From Candidatus Hydrogenedentes bacterium ADurb.Bin170 (GTDB lineage Bacteria; Hydrogenedentota; Hydrogenedentia; Hydrogenedentales; CAITNO01), in contig MWCY01000016.1 of NCBI GenBank assembly GCA_002070275.1, positions 1 through 64,000 of the forward strand: 64,000 bases of DNA, read 5' to 3'. Under the pieces are notes generated by a model, which ran no database searches, had not been told where the DNA came from, and saw nothing but the letters and a program-made list of their open reading frames with translations. Numbering within the stretch: the first letter of the stretch is position 1; every line of letters starts with the position of its first letter. Positions 8,272 to 18,173 of the stretch are shown here, one piece after another. The position numbers and the translations under genes were made by a program.

Positions 8272-11200
8272 TTATTCCAGATAAAGTGCAAACGTATCCG
8301 CTGCCACATGCAGGCTGAGTTCTGTGCCGCTTTCCTCAAGGGATTCATGCAGCCGGGTTCCGTCCTGTTTCTCAGTTGTTATTTGGCCGGGCTTTGCCGC
8401 AGCAAAGGGCAATGCCTCCAGATTCAGAGAAATGTCAAAAGCAGGGCTGTCAGGAAGAGGCAGAAGAATAAGGCGCGCCCCCTCCCGGGTCAGACGGAAA
8501 GCGCCGTCGGTCACAGCCTCCTCAAAGGAAACCGCCTTTCCCTCTCTGTTCATGCGAAGGTAATAATGGTCTGTTTCGAGCACCTGTTTTGCATAGGAAA
8601 TCCGGGGCAGTTTCCCTTCTTCTCCTTCAAAAACAAGCGTTCCTGCAGCAATAAAGCGGCGTTCATGATGCGCCTGCTCCATCAGGCACTGCCCTTTCCC
8701 GGGCTGAAACACACCTACCCTTATTTCAAAGTGATCGCCTGTCTGGCATTCAGGAGGCAGCTGTGCCTGTGCAGCAGTGGAAAAAGCTTTCGCCTCCGAT
8801 GCGGCCTCTGCAGGGAAAGGATGATCCGCCTGAAATGCTATATTGTCTTTACTGTCGATAAAATGAACAAAAATCCGCATCGCCGGATCCAAAGGCGCCC
8901 GGAGATCCCAGTTTAAAGATAATTGGATTGTGCGGCCGCCGACAGACGTTATATCCGCTGCAAGCAGCTGCAGAGGCAGGCAGGCTTCAGGAGCTCTCCG
9001 GGCATTTAAATACAGCCTTTCCGGAGCACGGCTCCACTCAACCAGCGTCTCCTGCTTCTTTTCTATGGCGCAGGCAGCGTCGCCCGCTTCAGCATAAAAA
9101 CCGAAAGGCGGCAGAACATGTCCTTTTATGTCCCAATCTTTCTCGCCCCGGTTAACCCAGATCTGTGCACCATTGGCGTACCGGATATGCTGCCGGTGAA
9201 TGTCATCGTCTTCAAAATGATGGTATTCCATGGGGTTCAGGGCAATACGCGTTATGAAATCATTGGAAAGCCAGTATTTTCGGACTCCGTCCCGGCTGAA
9301 TGCTGCCGGTGTCATGGCAGGATGACCTGTCAGCATTTCGGTTGAAATATAATCATCGCTGAAAATGCCATGCAGATCCTGACGCCACCCGGCAGAATAC
9401 CGGGGGTTATATCCTGCCCCCTGATAAACGAAGCGGTCATGATACGCCATATCGCTCCAGGGAATCCGCTCAGCATCGCTGCACCGTATGCGCCAGGTGC
9501 TTCCCCAGTCCCGTCCCGGCGGCGGGTCCGCATCCACCCGTAAATGGTTCGCCTGCGCACCGTCGACATACCCCACCAGCTGGTCATGGCCGCTCTCGGA
9601 AATCATGGGCGCCTTGCCGCCCAATGCATCCTGAATCCAATAGAAGGCGCTTTGCCATTCCTTCCGGCAGCACATACGGTCTTCCAGCTGCCCGTCCTGC
9701 GTCCACGTATCACAGGGCATCAGACTTGCCCATACATCAATAAAATAAGCATCCGGATGCAGCCAATCCCGAACCCAGCGGATATTCTTTTCCATAAAAG
9801 GGCGGAATGCTGTGGGGCGCCAGCGAAAGGACTGCGCTCCCCTGCCTTCATTCAGCCACGCCCAGACCGGCTCCCTGTTTTTCTGGAAAGCGACAGCATC
9901 GTAGGTAAAACCTTCAGCATCGGGGTAAAAATCAATGTAGTTATCATGAGGAGCAAAGAGCGCTCCCTGCTCCTGACAGGTGCGAATCAGGCTTTGAAAT
10001 TCTTCCAGAGAACCCAGATTGGGATTTGCCGGCGTGATATCGGGCAGCCGATAGTCATACCCGTACCGCTGCCAGCTGTGCCAGATTACGACGCTGTTTG
10101 TCAGCCCGTAGCGAAAGCTTCTTTGAAGCGCTTCCTGTGATGGCGCATATCGCCCGCCCCAGAGATCAAAGGTGAAACGCCCTGCCAGCTGTTCTACGCC
10201 GCGTCCGGCATTCAAACCGTTTATATCACGCCATGCACGCACCGCTGCCCAGACATTTTCTGCCGGAAGAAAATGATAATCCGCAACGACTCCTGCCTCC
10301 AGGGTATAAACACGGTCTTTCGGCGATACTTTCAGGCGGGACGGCGGCGCTTTCAGTGCCTGCACAAGAGAAAGGCCGGACTCAAAATCAAACCCGACAA
10401 AAGAAGTTGCAAGCTGATGCCCGTCGGGCGCAAGTGTAAAAGCTTCAGGATTACAGATGACATTACCCATACCCGCATACACCCGCGCTGCCCGGGCATT
10501 CCACGGCCCTGTTTCCACTTGTTCGAGCAAGCAAATCAGCCAGGGCTTCGGACTCGGCGCCGCCCCGATGCGCAATTCAACCCGAAGCGCTGTCCCTTCC
10601 GGAACAGACAGATCTCCGATCAGTTCAAAGTCGCCCAGAGGATTCTGAAAAGAATGACGGATTCGGATACCGTTGTTTTTGTCTTCAATCTGAACGGCGG
10701 CAAGCGTACTGGCACCCAGATTTTCTTTCAGTTCTTCACCAAACACTTTCACTGAAAATCCCCGGAAAGACACTTCTCCTCCGGTGCCGGAAAAAGTCAT
10801 TGTGCCATCCAGAAGCCCTCTGCGGCCGGGCTGAAAAAACACCTCCGATGTGTGCCCCTCTATGGTAATTGCGCCGAGTGAATATTTTTGTGATGAATAC
10901 GGAAGTTCGTCTTCTTCCGTTTTATTTATCAGGATTTCGGGATCCCCCCACAGCCCTCTGTCGCAGGTTGTATCCAGATTCTGTCCCGGGTGCGTTTCAA
11001 GCAGAAGACGTACTGTCTGCCCGGCATAGGCGCTTAAGTCACAGGATAAATTCTGCCAGACAAAAGAACTGGTATGGGTTTCACATAAGATTTCACCCGG
11101 GGCATCTTCGGGCGCATTCTCCGGCACGAGGCGCACTCTGAAAGTGACGCCGTCACTGGGCGGCTCCTGCCCCTCATTATGCTTTCCTATAGCCACAGCG

Positions 11201-11919
11201 GACTGAAAACGAATGGGAGAATTGGCAGGAAGATTCAAGTAGTATTCACGGATAACAGAACCCCGGGCGCCGCCTTTCCACGGAGGATGGGCAAAAAGTG
11301 TTTCGTGCGGCTCAGGAAGCGACAAAACCCCATAAGGAAGAATTTCGGCATGCGTTGCTCTTTCCGTCCCGGAAAATCCGGTCGGCAGAATGGTGACCGC
11401 TCTCCCGACTGTCTGCACGCGCATTCGGTGAACAGGGATCGCCAGAAGTTTTGTCCTGCTGTGTTTAAGCGCAAAGGGCTGCCAGGGCAATATGCTGTCC
11501 GGCCTGGGAACCGCCTCAAATCGTGTATAGATCAGCTGAACAGGGTGCAGCGTAAATTGCCCTTCTTCTGTTTTAAAGTCTATATAAGCGTGAACTGGAT
11601 AGATCGCATTGAAACTGTCAGGGTCTGCCGTAACCGACAGGGGAAATTCGCGGCTCTCCCCTTTGTTCAAAAAGAAATCTGTTTTCTCACTGGGTTCTAT
11701 CTGCCATCCGTCAATAGTGCGAAGCGTAAAATTGCCTTCTGCTGAAGCATAATCGCAATGCAGCAGTAAAGAGCCAGATAGGGAGCTGTCCTTTTCGGTC
11801 ATCGCGTCCGGGACGTTTAAAACGGCCTTCAGTGGCCCTGCCTGATCGACAGGTTCATTGAAGGCAGCAGCATTCCAGGCCATACAGAGGGCGATAAGAA
11901 TACAGGGGCAGTAACGCAT
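8272..11919 (-). CDS. Large secreted glycosidase-like protein (GH101/DUF5696-like)
   Basis: A 1215-residue exported protein. The N-terminus (MRYCPCILIALCMAWNAAAF) is a signal peptide and AAAGGA precedes the ATG. Residues about 20-580 are beta-rich, with jelly-roll and carbohydrate-binding-like stretches. Residues about 590-900 look like a TIM barrel: VIWHSWQRYGYDYRLP, FAPHDNYIDFYP, YFIDVWAS and MISESGHDQL. Asp in YFIDVW and Glu in SESG are plausible catalytic acids by analogy with GH101-type alpha-N-acetylgalactosaminidases and the related DUF5696 family. The rest is again beta-rich. It faces the tRNA and stands alone. Substrate inferred only as a glycan; the family call is moderately sure. 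Confidence 0.6.
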   Translation of the reverse strand: MRYCPCILIALCMAWNAAAFNEPVDQAGPLKAVLNVPDAMTEKDSSLSGSLLLHCDYASAEGNFTLRTIDGWQIEPSEKTDFFLNKGESREFPLSVTADPDSFNAIYPVHAYIDFKTEEGQFTLHPVQLIYTRFEAVPRPDSILPWQPFALKHSRTKLLAIPVHRMRVQTVGRAVTILPTGFSGTERATHAEILPYGVLSLPEPHETLFAHPPWKGGARGSVIREYYLNLPANSPIRFQSAVAIGKHNEGQEPPSDGVTFRVRLVPENAPEDAPGEILCETHTSSFVWQNLSCDLSAYAGQTVRLLLETHPGQNLDTTCDRGLWGDPEILINKTEEDELPYSSQKYSLGAITIEGHTSEVFFQPGRRGLLDGTMTFSGTGGEVSFRGFSVKVFGEELKENLGASTLAAVQIEDKNNGIRIRHSFQNPLGDFELIGDLSVPEGTALRVELRIGAAPSPKPWLICLLEQVETGPWNARAARVYAGMGNVICNPEAFTLAPDGHQLATSFVGFDFESGLSLVQALKAPPSRLKVSPKDRVYTLEAGVVADYHFLPAENVWAAVRAWRDINGLNAGRGVEQLAGRFTFDLWGGRYAPSQEALQRSFRYGLTNSVVIWHSWQRYGYDYRLPDITPANPNLGSLEEFQSLIRTCQEQGALFAPHDNYIDFYPDAEGFTYDAVAFQKNREPVWAWLNEGRGAQSFRWRPTAFRPFMEKNIRWVRDWLHPDAYFIDVWASLMPCDTWTQDGQLEDRMCCRKEWQSAFYWIQDALGGKAPMISESGHDQLVGYVDGAQANHLRVDADPPPGRDWGSTWRIRCSDAERIPWSDMAYHDRFVYQGAGYNPRYSAGWRQDLHGIFSDDYISTEMLTGHPAMTPAAFSRDGVRKYWLSNDFITRIALNPMEYHHFEDDDIHRQHIRYANGAQIWVNRGEKDWDIKGHVLPPFGFYAEAGDAACAIEKKQETLVEWSRAPERLYLNARRAPEACLPLQLLAADITSVGGRTIQLSLNWDLRAPLDPAMRIFVHFIDSKDNIAFQADHPFPAEAASEAKAFSTAAQAQLPPECQTGDHFEIRVGVFQPGKGQCLMEQAHHERRFIAAGTLVFEGEEGKLPRISYAKQVLETDHYYLRMNREGKAVSFEEAVTDGAFRLTREGARLILLPLPDSPAFDISLNLEALPFAAAKPGQITTEKQDGTRLHESLEESGTELSLHVAADTFALYLE

Positions 11920-12051
11920 GTTGTTTCCTTTGCGGTTTACTGAAATTGTATCAGGAGGAGAGGCTTTCCGGCTAAATGTTTTTCATGCGTGCACGTTCAC
12001 CGCTGGATTGCCCGCCCGGCCTCTGAGGTGATGTAGTTCAGTCTCAACAGG

Positions 12052-12057
12052 TATAAT
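12052..12057 (+). promoter_or_regulatory. -10 box directly before mutS
   Basis: TATAAT ends only seven bases before the mutS ATG at 12065, and there is no Shine-Dalgarno sequence. If used, transcription would start at or next to the ATG and give a leaderless mRNA. The -35 region is weak. Confidence 0.4.
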
Positions 12058-12064
12058 ACCCGTC

Positions 12065-14713
12065 ATGACTGAAAAATGGATGCAACTGAGCGAAATCTCC
12101 CCACACCACACCACACCCGCCATGCGCCAATATCTACAGGCAAAAATGGAGAGTGCGGATACGCTTCTTTTTTTTCGTATGGGCGATTTTTATGAGCTCT
12201 TTTTCGAAGATGCTCTCGAAGCCGCTTCCCTTCTGAATCTGGCGCTGACCTCCAGAGACGGGGCGGAAAAGGAGCGTCGAATTCCCATGTGCGGTGTACC
12301 GGTGCGTGCTGTGGACAGCTATCTGGCAAAACTTGTCCGCCTGGGGCGCTCCGTATCCATCTGCGAGCAGATGGAAAATCCCAAAGATGTGAAAGGTATC
12401 GTCAAACGTCAGGTAGTTCGAACCGTTACACCGGGCACGGTACTTGAACCGGAACTGCTGGAGGACGGGCAAAACAATTTCCTTGCCGCTCTTTGCGCTA
12501 ACGGTGAAGAGGCCGCCGCCGCTTTTGCCGACATGACAACAGGAGAGTTTCTGACTGTGTGCGTTTCTGAAGCATCGGGAACGCTCTTTGATGAAATTGC
12601 GCGTCTGACTCCTGCGGAAATTCTTTTGCCTGATGAGAATCAGGAGGGGCTGTGGTCGGAAGTAAAAAAAAGGTTTCCGGACACCGCCCTTGCCCGACGC
12701 CCCTCCGATGAATTTGACCCGGCCTACGGAAAAGAAACGCTGCTGCAGTATTATCGATTGAAAACGCTTCAAGGACTGGGTGAACTGGCTTTATCCGGTC
12801 CGGCACTCGGATGCGCAGGCGCTGTAATTTCCTATCTCAGAGAAACACAGCGGGAAGGGATCCCCCAACTGGGTCTTCCGAGGCATCAGCGCCCCTCTGC
12901 ATATGTCGCTCTGGATACGAATACGCAGCGCAATCTTGAGTTGACAGCGACCATGCACGACAAATCGAAACGGGGCTCGCTTCTGGGCGTGCTGGATAAA
13001 ACCCTGACCGGCATGGGCGAACGGAAACTCCGCCATTGGATTCTGCACCCTCTGGCGGAACTCGAACCGCTGAAAGAGCGGCTGGATGGGGTCAACGAGT
13101 TTTTTGATGAAATAACACTTCGTCTTTCTTTGCGGGAAGCCTTGAAAGGAATGCCCGATCTGGAGCGGCTTCTGGGCAGGATCACCGCAAGCGCCGGCAA
13201 TGCAAGAGACGTAAAGTCAATGGGCACCACACTCTCTTTGCTTCCGGAAATCCTCAGAATTGCGGAAAGTTTTCAGTCTCCTCTCCTTCAGGACTTGCAG
13301 TCCGCTCTGGATCCGCTGGAAGATATCGCATACCTTATAGAAACTGCCATCGCTGACGAGCCGCCACTCACATTGAACGAGGGCGGTCTGATCCGTGAAG
13401 GATACCATGAGGAACTTGACAGGCTGCGGGATCTGGTGCGTGGCGGCGTAAACTGGATCGCAAAACTGCAGCAGGCAGAACGGGATCGTACGGGGATAGC
13501 AAAACTGAAAGTCGGGTACAACCGCGTATTCGGTTATTACATAGAAGTGAGCCGGGGGCAGGCGCATCAGGTCCCTGATGATTACCAGCGCAAACAGACG
13601 CTTGCCAATGCGGAACGCTATATTACGCCCGCCCTGAAAAAACATGAAGAAGAGATCCTTACAGCGCAGGAAAAAATGCAGGATCTGGAATATGAGATTT
13701 TTATCACGGTGCGCAATCAGGTCGCTGCTGCGTCTGAACGCATCCGCAAAACTGCCGATGCTCTTGCATCTCTGGATCTGATCTCTTCACTGGCGGAAGT
13801 GGCGGCAACTCATAACTACTGCCGTCCTGAATTGGATCTGTCCGGAGAAATCCATATACGGGACGGACGGCATCCTGTTGTGGAAGATCTCAATAAGCAG
13901 GGCGAATTTGTACCCAACGATACACGGCTGGGCGAGAACGGCTCCCGGATGCTGATCATGACGGGGCCGAACATGGCGGGAAAATCCACCTACCTCCGTC
14001 AGGTGGCATTAATTTGCCTCATGGCACAGATGGGCAGCTATGTGCCAGCCTCACAGGCGCGCATCGGTCTGGTTGACCGCATTTTCACCCGGGTCGGCGC
14101 ATCGGACAATCTCGTTCGGGGCGAGAGTACCTTTATGGTCGAAATGATCGAAACAGCCGCAATTTTAAACAGTGCGGGCGAAAACAGCCTCCTTGTTCTC
14201 GATGAAATAGGCAGAGGCACCAGCACTTATGACGGCATCAGTATTGCCTGGTCCGTAGCGGAATATATCCACGACACCATAAAAGCGCGCACCCTCTTCG
14301 CTACCCATTACCATGAACTGACAGAGTTGGGGGACAAACTTGAGCATGCGCGCAATATCAGCGTCGCCGTGCGCGACTGGCACGATTCCATCGTCTTTCT
14401 GTACAGAGTAGTAGACGGTGGCGCCGATCACAGCTATGGCATTCAGGTGGCGAAGCTTGCCGGACTCCCCGGACAGGTCCTGAAGCGGGCACACAAAATC
14501 CTCGAATCGCTGGAAGCGGGCGGGCCGGCGACAGGTGCCACAGAGTCCGGGGCGCAGCAAATGTTCCTCTTTGCTCCTGTTGAAGAAACCGGGCCCGGGC
14601 CTCTGGAAAAAGAGTTGGAAGAGGTGGATGTGGATTCACTCACGCCCCGGGAGGCCCAGGCGTTTCTGTACCACCTGAAGCATTTGAGCAACCGACCGCG
14701 CAGCGGAACCTGA
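12065..14713 (+). CDS. mutS: DNA mismatch repair protein MutS
   Basis: An 882-residue MutS1, the usual length. It recognises mispaired bases and starts mismatch repair using ATP. The mismatch-binding Phe-x-Glu is seen in GDFYELF (Phe42, Glu44). The core and clamp domains follow, then the ATPase: Walker A GPNMAGKST near residue 633, Walker B LLVLDEIGRGTSTYDG and the signature FATHYHEL. The C-terminal 80 residues resemble the dimer/MutL-contact tail. No mutL is nearby. The gene sits alone between two opposite-strand secreted glycosidase-like genes; its stop lies three bases from the next gene's stop. Promoter spacing suggests a leaderless transcript. Confidence 0.98.
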   Translation: MTEKWMQLSEISPHHTTPAMRQYLQAKMESADTLLFFRMGDFYELFFEDALEAASLLNLALTSRDGAEKERRIPMCGVPVRAVDSYLAKLVRLGRSVSICEQMENPKDVKGIVKRQVVRTVTPGTVLEPELLEDGQNNFLAALCANGEEAAAAFADMTTGEFLTVCVSEASGTLFDEIARLTPAEILLPDENQEGLWSEVKKRFPDTALARRPSDEFDPAYGKETLLQYYRLKTLQGLGELALSGPALGCAGAVISYLRETQREGIPQLGLPRHQRPSAYVALDTNTQRNLELTATMHDKSKRGSLLGVLDKTLTGMGERKLRHWILHPLAELEPLKERLDGVNEFFDEITLRLSLREALKGMPDLERLLGRITASAGNARDVKSMGTTLSLLPEILRIAESFQSPLLQDLQSALDPLEDIAYLIETAIADEPPLTLNEGGLIREGYHEELDRLRDLVRGGVNWIAKLQQAERDRTGIAKLKVGYNRVFGYYIEVSRGQAHQVPDDYQRKQTLANAERYITPALKKHEEEILTAQEKMQDLEYEIFITVRNQVAAASERIRKTADALASLDLISSLAEVAATHNYCRPELDLSGEIHIRDGRHPVVEDLNKQGEFVPNDTRLGENGSRMLIMTGPNMAGKSTYLRQVALICLMAQMGSYVPASQARIGLVDRIFTRVGASDNLVRGESTFMVEMIETAAILNSAGENSLLVLDEIGRGTSTYDGISIAWSVAEYIHDTIKARTLFATHYHELTELGDKLEHARNISVAVRDWHDSIVFLYRVVDGGADHSYGIQVAKLAGLPGQVLKRAHKILESLEAGGPATGATESGAQQMFLFAPVEETGPGPLEKELEEVDVDSLTPREAQAFLYHLKHLSNRPRSGT

Positions 14714-14716
14714 TCT

Positions 14717-16657
14717 TTACTGCTCCCCTCCTGTTTTTTCTGCAGGCGGACGGAAAGCAACCGCAAGATGTGCTTCCTGCCCCGCACCAAAATCACCACG
14801 AAATACCAGCCGGAAAGGCTCTTCCTGCTCCGGCAGCCCGTCTGCTGTAATCTCAGCCTTCAGAGGAAGCACAAGACGCTCCATGGGCTGCAGCTGCACT
14901 TCCCAGCTGCTTTGCTCCAATGCCCAGCCGGCGGGCAGTTCAGTGAGTGCAACACTGCCGGAAAGAGCATGATCGCTGAAATTATATGCTGCCAGTTCCC
15001 AATGCTGCTTTCCCGGAAGCGCCGTGCGATAGTGTTCTTCAGACCAGTTAGCCGTCCATTGCTGAAGCTCCTCTACCGGTGCGACAAACTGAAGCACGAC
15101 GGGACAAGGCTCTTCATATTGAATCCTGTCAGGCAACGGCTCTTTATACAGCGCCAGTTGCTGCAATGCTCCTTCAGAAAACACAAGAAAAACAGGAGTT
15201 CCCGTCGCTGTTTCAGGGATTACTGAAGGCAGAGGCCTTCCCAGAAAATCCCATGCGCTTTCCACATTCAGACCATCCGGCAAATGCAGCGGCACGCTTT
15301 CATTGCCGCGGTCTTTCCATTCGTTTCTCTCTTCTGCCCAGGCGACAAGCACATCCCTGCTCTCCCCATGAGGCTTTGAGCGAAATGCGAAAGCAAAAAG
15401 TGTTGAGTGAGAAGCATCTTTCCATTGGCCAAGATAGTGTGCATCCGCAAGAAGACGCCCTGCAGCAGCATATGCCACATAGCCCATACGCGGCGATCCA
15501 TCTTTTCGGAGCAGTCCGAATTGCACTGTGTTGTTCTGTTCCATATACCAGGGGAGCACAAAATGAAAATGGCGCGCCACGCCGCTTGCGAGACTGGAAG
15601 CAACGGACTGAACGACAAAAGACGCTTTCAGTTTTTCGTAAGGCCAGGTTAAATCACCCAGTTCTGATTCCGGATCCGACTTCATGCCCCGATCAGATTC
15701 ACTCACCCACACAGGCTTCCCGCCGGCAGCTTCAAAAACCCATTTCCGGAGGCGGGGATAATCAAAATGCCAGTCATAGCTGTGCATCGAGTAAACATCA
15801 CAGTATGCGCCAGCGTGATTAAGTGAGATTGTTTTATACTGTGCCTCGGAAACAACACCTGCATAAGGTCCCCAGCATACGGTAGCATCGGGATTGCCGT
15901 TTTTAAATCCGAAAAAAGCAGCTTTCTGGTGGGACGCCAGTTCATCGGTGCTGTGGCCGCCGAAAGTGCGTGTATTCCCCTCGTTCCAGGGCTGCCATGC
16001 CTGAACTGTATCTTTATATCTTGCGGAAGCTTCGCGGCAGAACCGCCAGACCAGGCGAAGGTCTTCAGGGATATGTCTTTTACCCTGTGGATAGCCCAAC
16101 ATCCAGTAGGGCACATCGTGGAACACCTGAAGAATGTCGAGACCGGCATCTTTTTGAATTACAGACGTATCGTCATATTTTGTATAGGCAACGAGTGGCC
16201 CGGGCTCCGGCTGAAGGTCGCGCCAAAGTATACGGTCACGTACCATGGACACACCCGCAAGCGCCGCCATGCGTGCCACTGAACGCCAGCTTGCTTCTCC
16301 GGGCGGCGGCACCCACGAAAGAGCCACATCAATTGCGACCGGAGTCTGCGGGGAAGGTCTTTTCAGCAGGGGTATTAAAACAGCGATAGACGTCCAATCC
16401 AGAAGTTTACCCTCGGCATTTAAGAAATCAACCTTATACCAGCCGACAGGCAGCTCCCCCGGTAAAAGCACTGCCTTCCCGTTTTGAACAAACGCCTCAC
16501 GAAAAGGGCTGAAGTCCTCCTGAAGAAAATGACATACAGCCGCAGAGGGAGGCGCTGTCAGGTCTATGGGCTCTTCAGAGGTAAAAACAAACTGATCCGC
16601 TGAAGCAATCATAGATCCTATCAGGACAACGGCCAGCATAAAGCAATGTTTTATCAT
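14717..16657 (-). CDS. Secreted clan GH-A-like glycoside hydrolase
   Basis: A 646-residue protein with signal peptide (MIKHCFMLAVVLIGSMIASA) and a GGAG ribosome site. After a short beta domain (20-100), residues 110-420 look like a (beta/alpha)8 barrel of clan GH-A: Glu226 in PWNEGNT would be the acid/base and Glu320 in VWVSESDRG the nucleophile, each at the end of a beta strand as in GH39- or GH5-type enzymes. The C-terminus is beta-rich and may bind carbohydrate. It would act outside the cytoplasm on a glycan whose identity is unknown. It is convergent with mutS and has no operon partner. Confidence 0.6.
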   Translation of the reverse strand: MIKHCFMLAVVLIGSMIASADQFVFTSEEPIDLTAPPSAAVCHFLQEDFSPFREAFVQNGKAVLLPGELPVGWYKVDFLNAEGKLLDWTSIAVLIPLLKRPSPQTPVAIDVALSWVPPPGEASWRSVARMAALAGVSMVRDRILWRDLQPEPGPLVAYTKYDDTSVIQKDAGLDILQVFHDVPYWMLGYPQGKRHIPEDLRLVWRFCREASARYKDTVQAWQPWNEGNTRTFGGHSTDELASHQKAAFFGFKNGNPDATVCWGPYAGVVSEAQYKTISLNHAGAYCDVYSMHSYDWHFDYPRLRKWVFEAAGGKPVWVSESDRGMKSDPESELGDLTWPYEKLKASFVVQSVASSLASGVARHFHFVLPWYMEQNNTVQFGLLRKDGSPRMGYVAYAAAGRLLADAHYLGQWKDASHSTLFAFAFRSKPHGESRDVLVAWAEERNEWKDRGNESVPLHLPDGLNVESAWDFLGRPLPSVIPETATGTPVFLVFSEGALQQLALYKEPLPDRIQYEEPCPVVLQFVAPVEELQQWTANWSEEHYRTALPGKQHWELAAYNFSDHALSGSVALTELPAGWALEQSSWEVQLQPMERLVLPLKAEITADGLPEQEEPFRLVFRGDFGAGQEAHLAVAFRPPAEKTGGEQ

Positions 16658-16817
16658 GAAAACAATCTCCTTGTCTGAAATGAAACAGACACGTCAGTCA
16701 ACAGCAATTCCGGCCCCGTCGCTCATAAAGGCTTTTGCCGGAACATAATACGTTATATCTGAAACAGGACTGATGATTCCAGATCCTTTGGATTTTCAGG
16801 CCCTGAGGAGTCTTCTT

Positions 16818-16847
16818 TTGCTCACACGTCCCTTTTTATTTTATGAT
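16818..16847 (+). promoter_or_regulatory. Candidate promoter of the aminotransferase gene
   Basis: -35 TTGCTC at 16818-16823, an 18-nt spacer and -10 TATGAT at 16842-16847, about 90 nt before the ATG at 16937. Confidence 0.4.
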
Positions 16848-16936
16848 ATGCACGTTCCCCGTCGAAGGAGCCGCTCTTCTGCAGTTCCTTACTGTATCAG
16901 CCATTCCTTTATGCAATTCGGAGAGGTATATACCCC

Positions 16937-18127
16937 ATGTTTGAAACACTGCAAATGGCACCTGCCGACAGCATCCTGGGACTGACAGAAGCATTCAAAA
17001 AAGACAGCAACCCCAATAAGATTAATCTGGGCGTCGGTGTCTATAAAGATGCGGCAGGCAATACTCCGGTGCTGGAATCTGTTAAACGGGCAGAGCGCAT
17101 TCTTGTGGAAGAAGCGGAAACAAAAAGCTATCTTTCCATCACCGGCTCCTCTGCTTTTGCCAACGCCACCAGGACACTTCTTTTCGGCAAAAGCCATTCG
17201 GTGACTGAAAACGGTCGCGCCTATACAGCAAACACACCAGGCGGCACAGGTGCCTTACGCGTTGCAGGTGACTTCCTATACCGGTGGAATCCGAAGGGTC
17301 GTGTCTGGCTGAGTAATCCCACCTGGGCAAACCACGGCGCTATCTTCGAGGCTGCAGGGCTGGAAACAAAAGCCTACACCTATTATGATCCTGCCAGCAA
17401 GGACATCGACTTTGACGGAATGCTGGCAAGTCTCGGGGAAAGCGCCCCGGGAGATGTGCTGCTGCTGCATGCCTGCTGCCACAATCCGAGCGGTGTTGAT
17501 TTAAGTCAGGAACAGTGGCTTACCATGTCCGAGTTAATCAGGGAAAAATCTCTTCTTCCGCTGATTGACTTTGCTTATCAGGGTTTTGGCGCCGGACTGG
17601 ATGAGGATGCCGTCGGTGTACGCCTTCTTTCTGAACAGCTGCCCGAAGTGCTTATCTGCAGTTCCTATTCAAAGAATTTCGGCCTTTACCAGGATCGGGT
17701 AGGCGCACTGACCCTTGTCGCTGCCGATGCAGACAGCGGAGCCCGTGCCTTCAGTCAGGTGGAAAAGGCGATACGCGCCAATTATTCCAATCCCCCTGCC
17801 CATGGAAGCCTGGTAGTTACCACCATTCTCGAAAGTGATATTTTGCGTGGCATGTGGGAAGAGGAAGTCGCAGGCATGCGCAAACGTATTAATGAAATGC
17901 GCGCTCTTTTTGTGGATACACTGCAGAGTCTGGGTGTTAAACAGGACTTCTCCTTTATCCGCAGGCAGCATGGCATGTTTTCCTTTTCAGGACTGAATAA
18001 AGATCAGGTGGAACTGCTTCGGACACGCTACGCAATTTATATTGTCGGTTCCGGAAGGATCAGTGTTGCCGGAATGACAGAAAAAAACATGCCTGCTTTA
18101 TGTAATGCCATTGCCGATGTGCTATAA
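16937..18127 (+). CDS. Aspartate/aromatic amino acid aminotransferase (class I)
   Basis: A 396-residue PLP enzyme of the AspC/TyrB group (fold type I, subgroup I-alpha), which swaps amino groups between aspartate or aromatic amino acids and 2-oxoglutarate. Hallmarks are IPLGVGVYKD-like INLGVGVYKDAAGNTP, the PLP contact GGTGALR, DFAYQGFG, the lysine in SSYSKNFGLYQDRVG, and the C-terminal substrate-binding arginine in GSGRISVAGM. Length matches the family. The ATG follows GGAGAGG about ten bases upstream. Whether aspartate or aromatic substrates are preferred cannot be decided by eye. The next gene is 46 nt downstream and probably cotranscribed, though its function is unknown. Confidence 0.92.
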   Translation: MFETLQMAPADSILGLTEAFKKDSNPNKINLGVGVYKDAAGNTPVLESVKRAERILVEEAETKSYLSITGSSAFANATRTLLFGKSHSVTENGRAYTANTPGGTGALRVAGDFLYRWNPKGRVWLSNPTWANHGAIFEAAGLETKAYTYYDPASKDIDFDGMLASLGESAPGDVLLLHACCHNPSGVDLSQEQWLTMSELIREKSLLPLIDFAYQGFGAGLDEDAVGVRLLSEQLPEVLICSSYSKNFGLYQDRVGALTLVAADADSGARAFSQVEKAIRANYSNPPAHGSLVVTTILESDILRGMWEEEVAGMRKRINEMRALFVDTLQSLGVKQDFSFIRRQHGMFSFSGLNKDQVELLRTRYAIYIVGSGRISVAGMTEKNMPALCNAIADVL

Positions 18128-18173
18128 CAAGACAGCTGGTTACCTGTGACCCCCTCGCCTTTGGATAGTCGCC

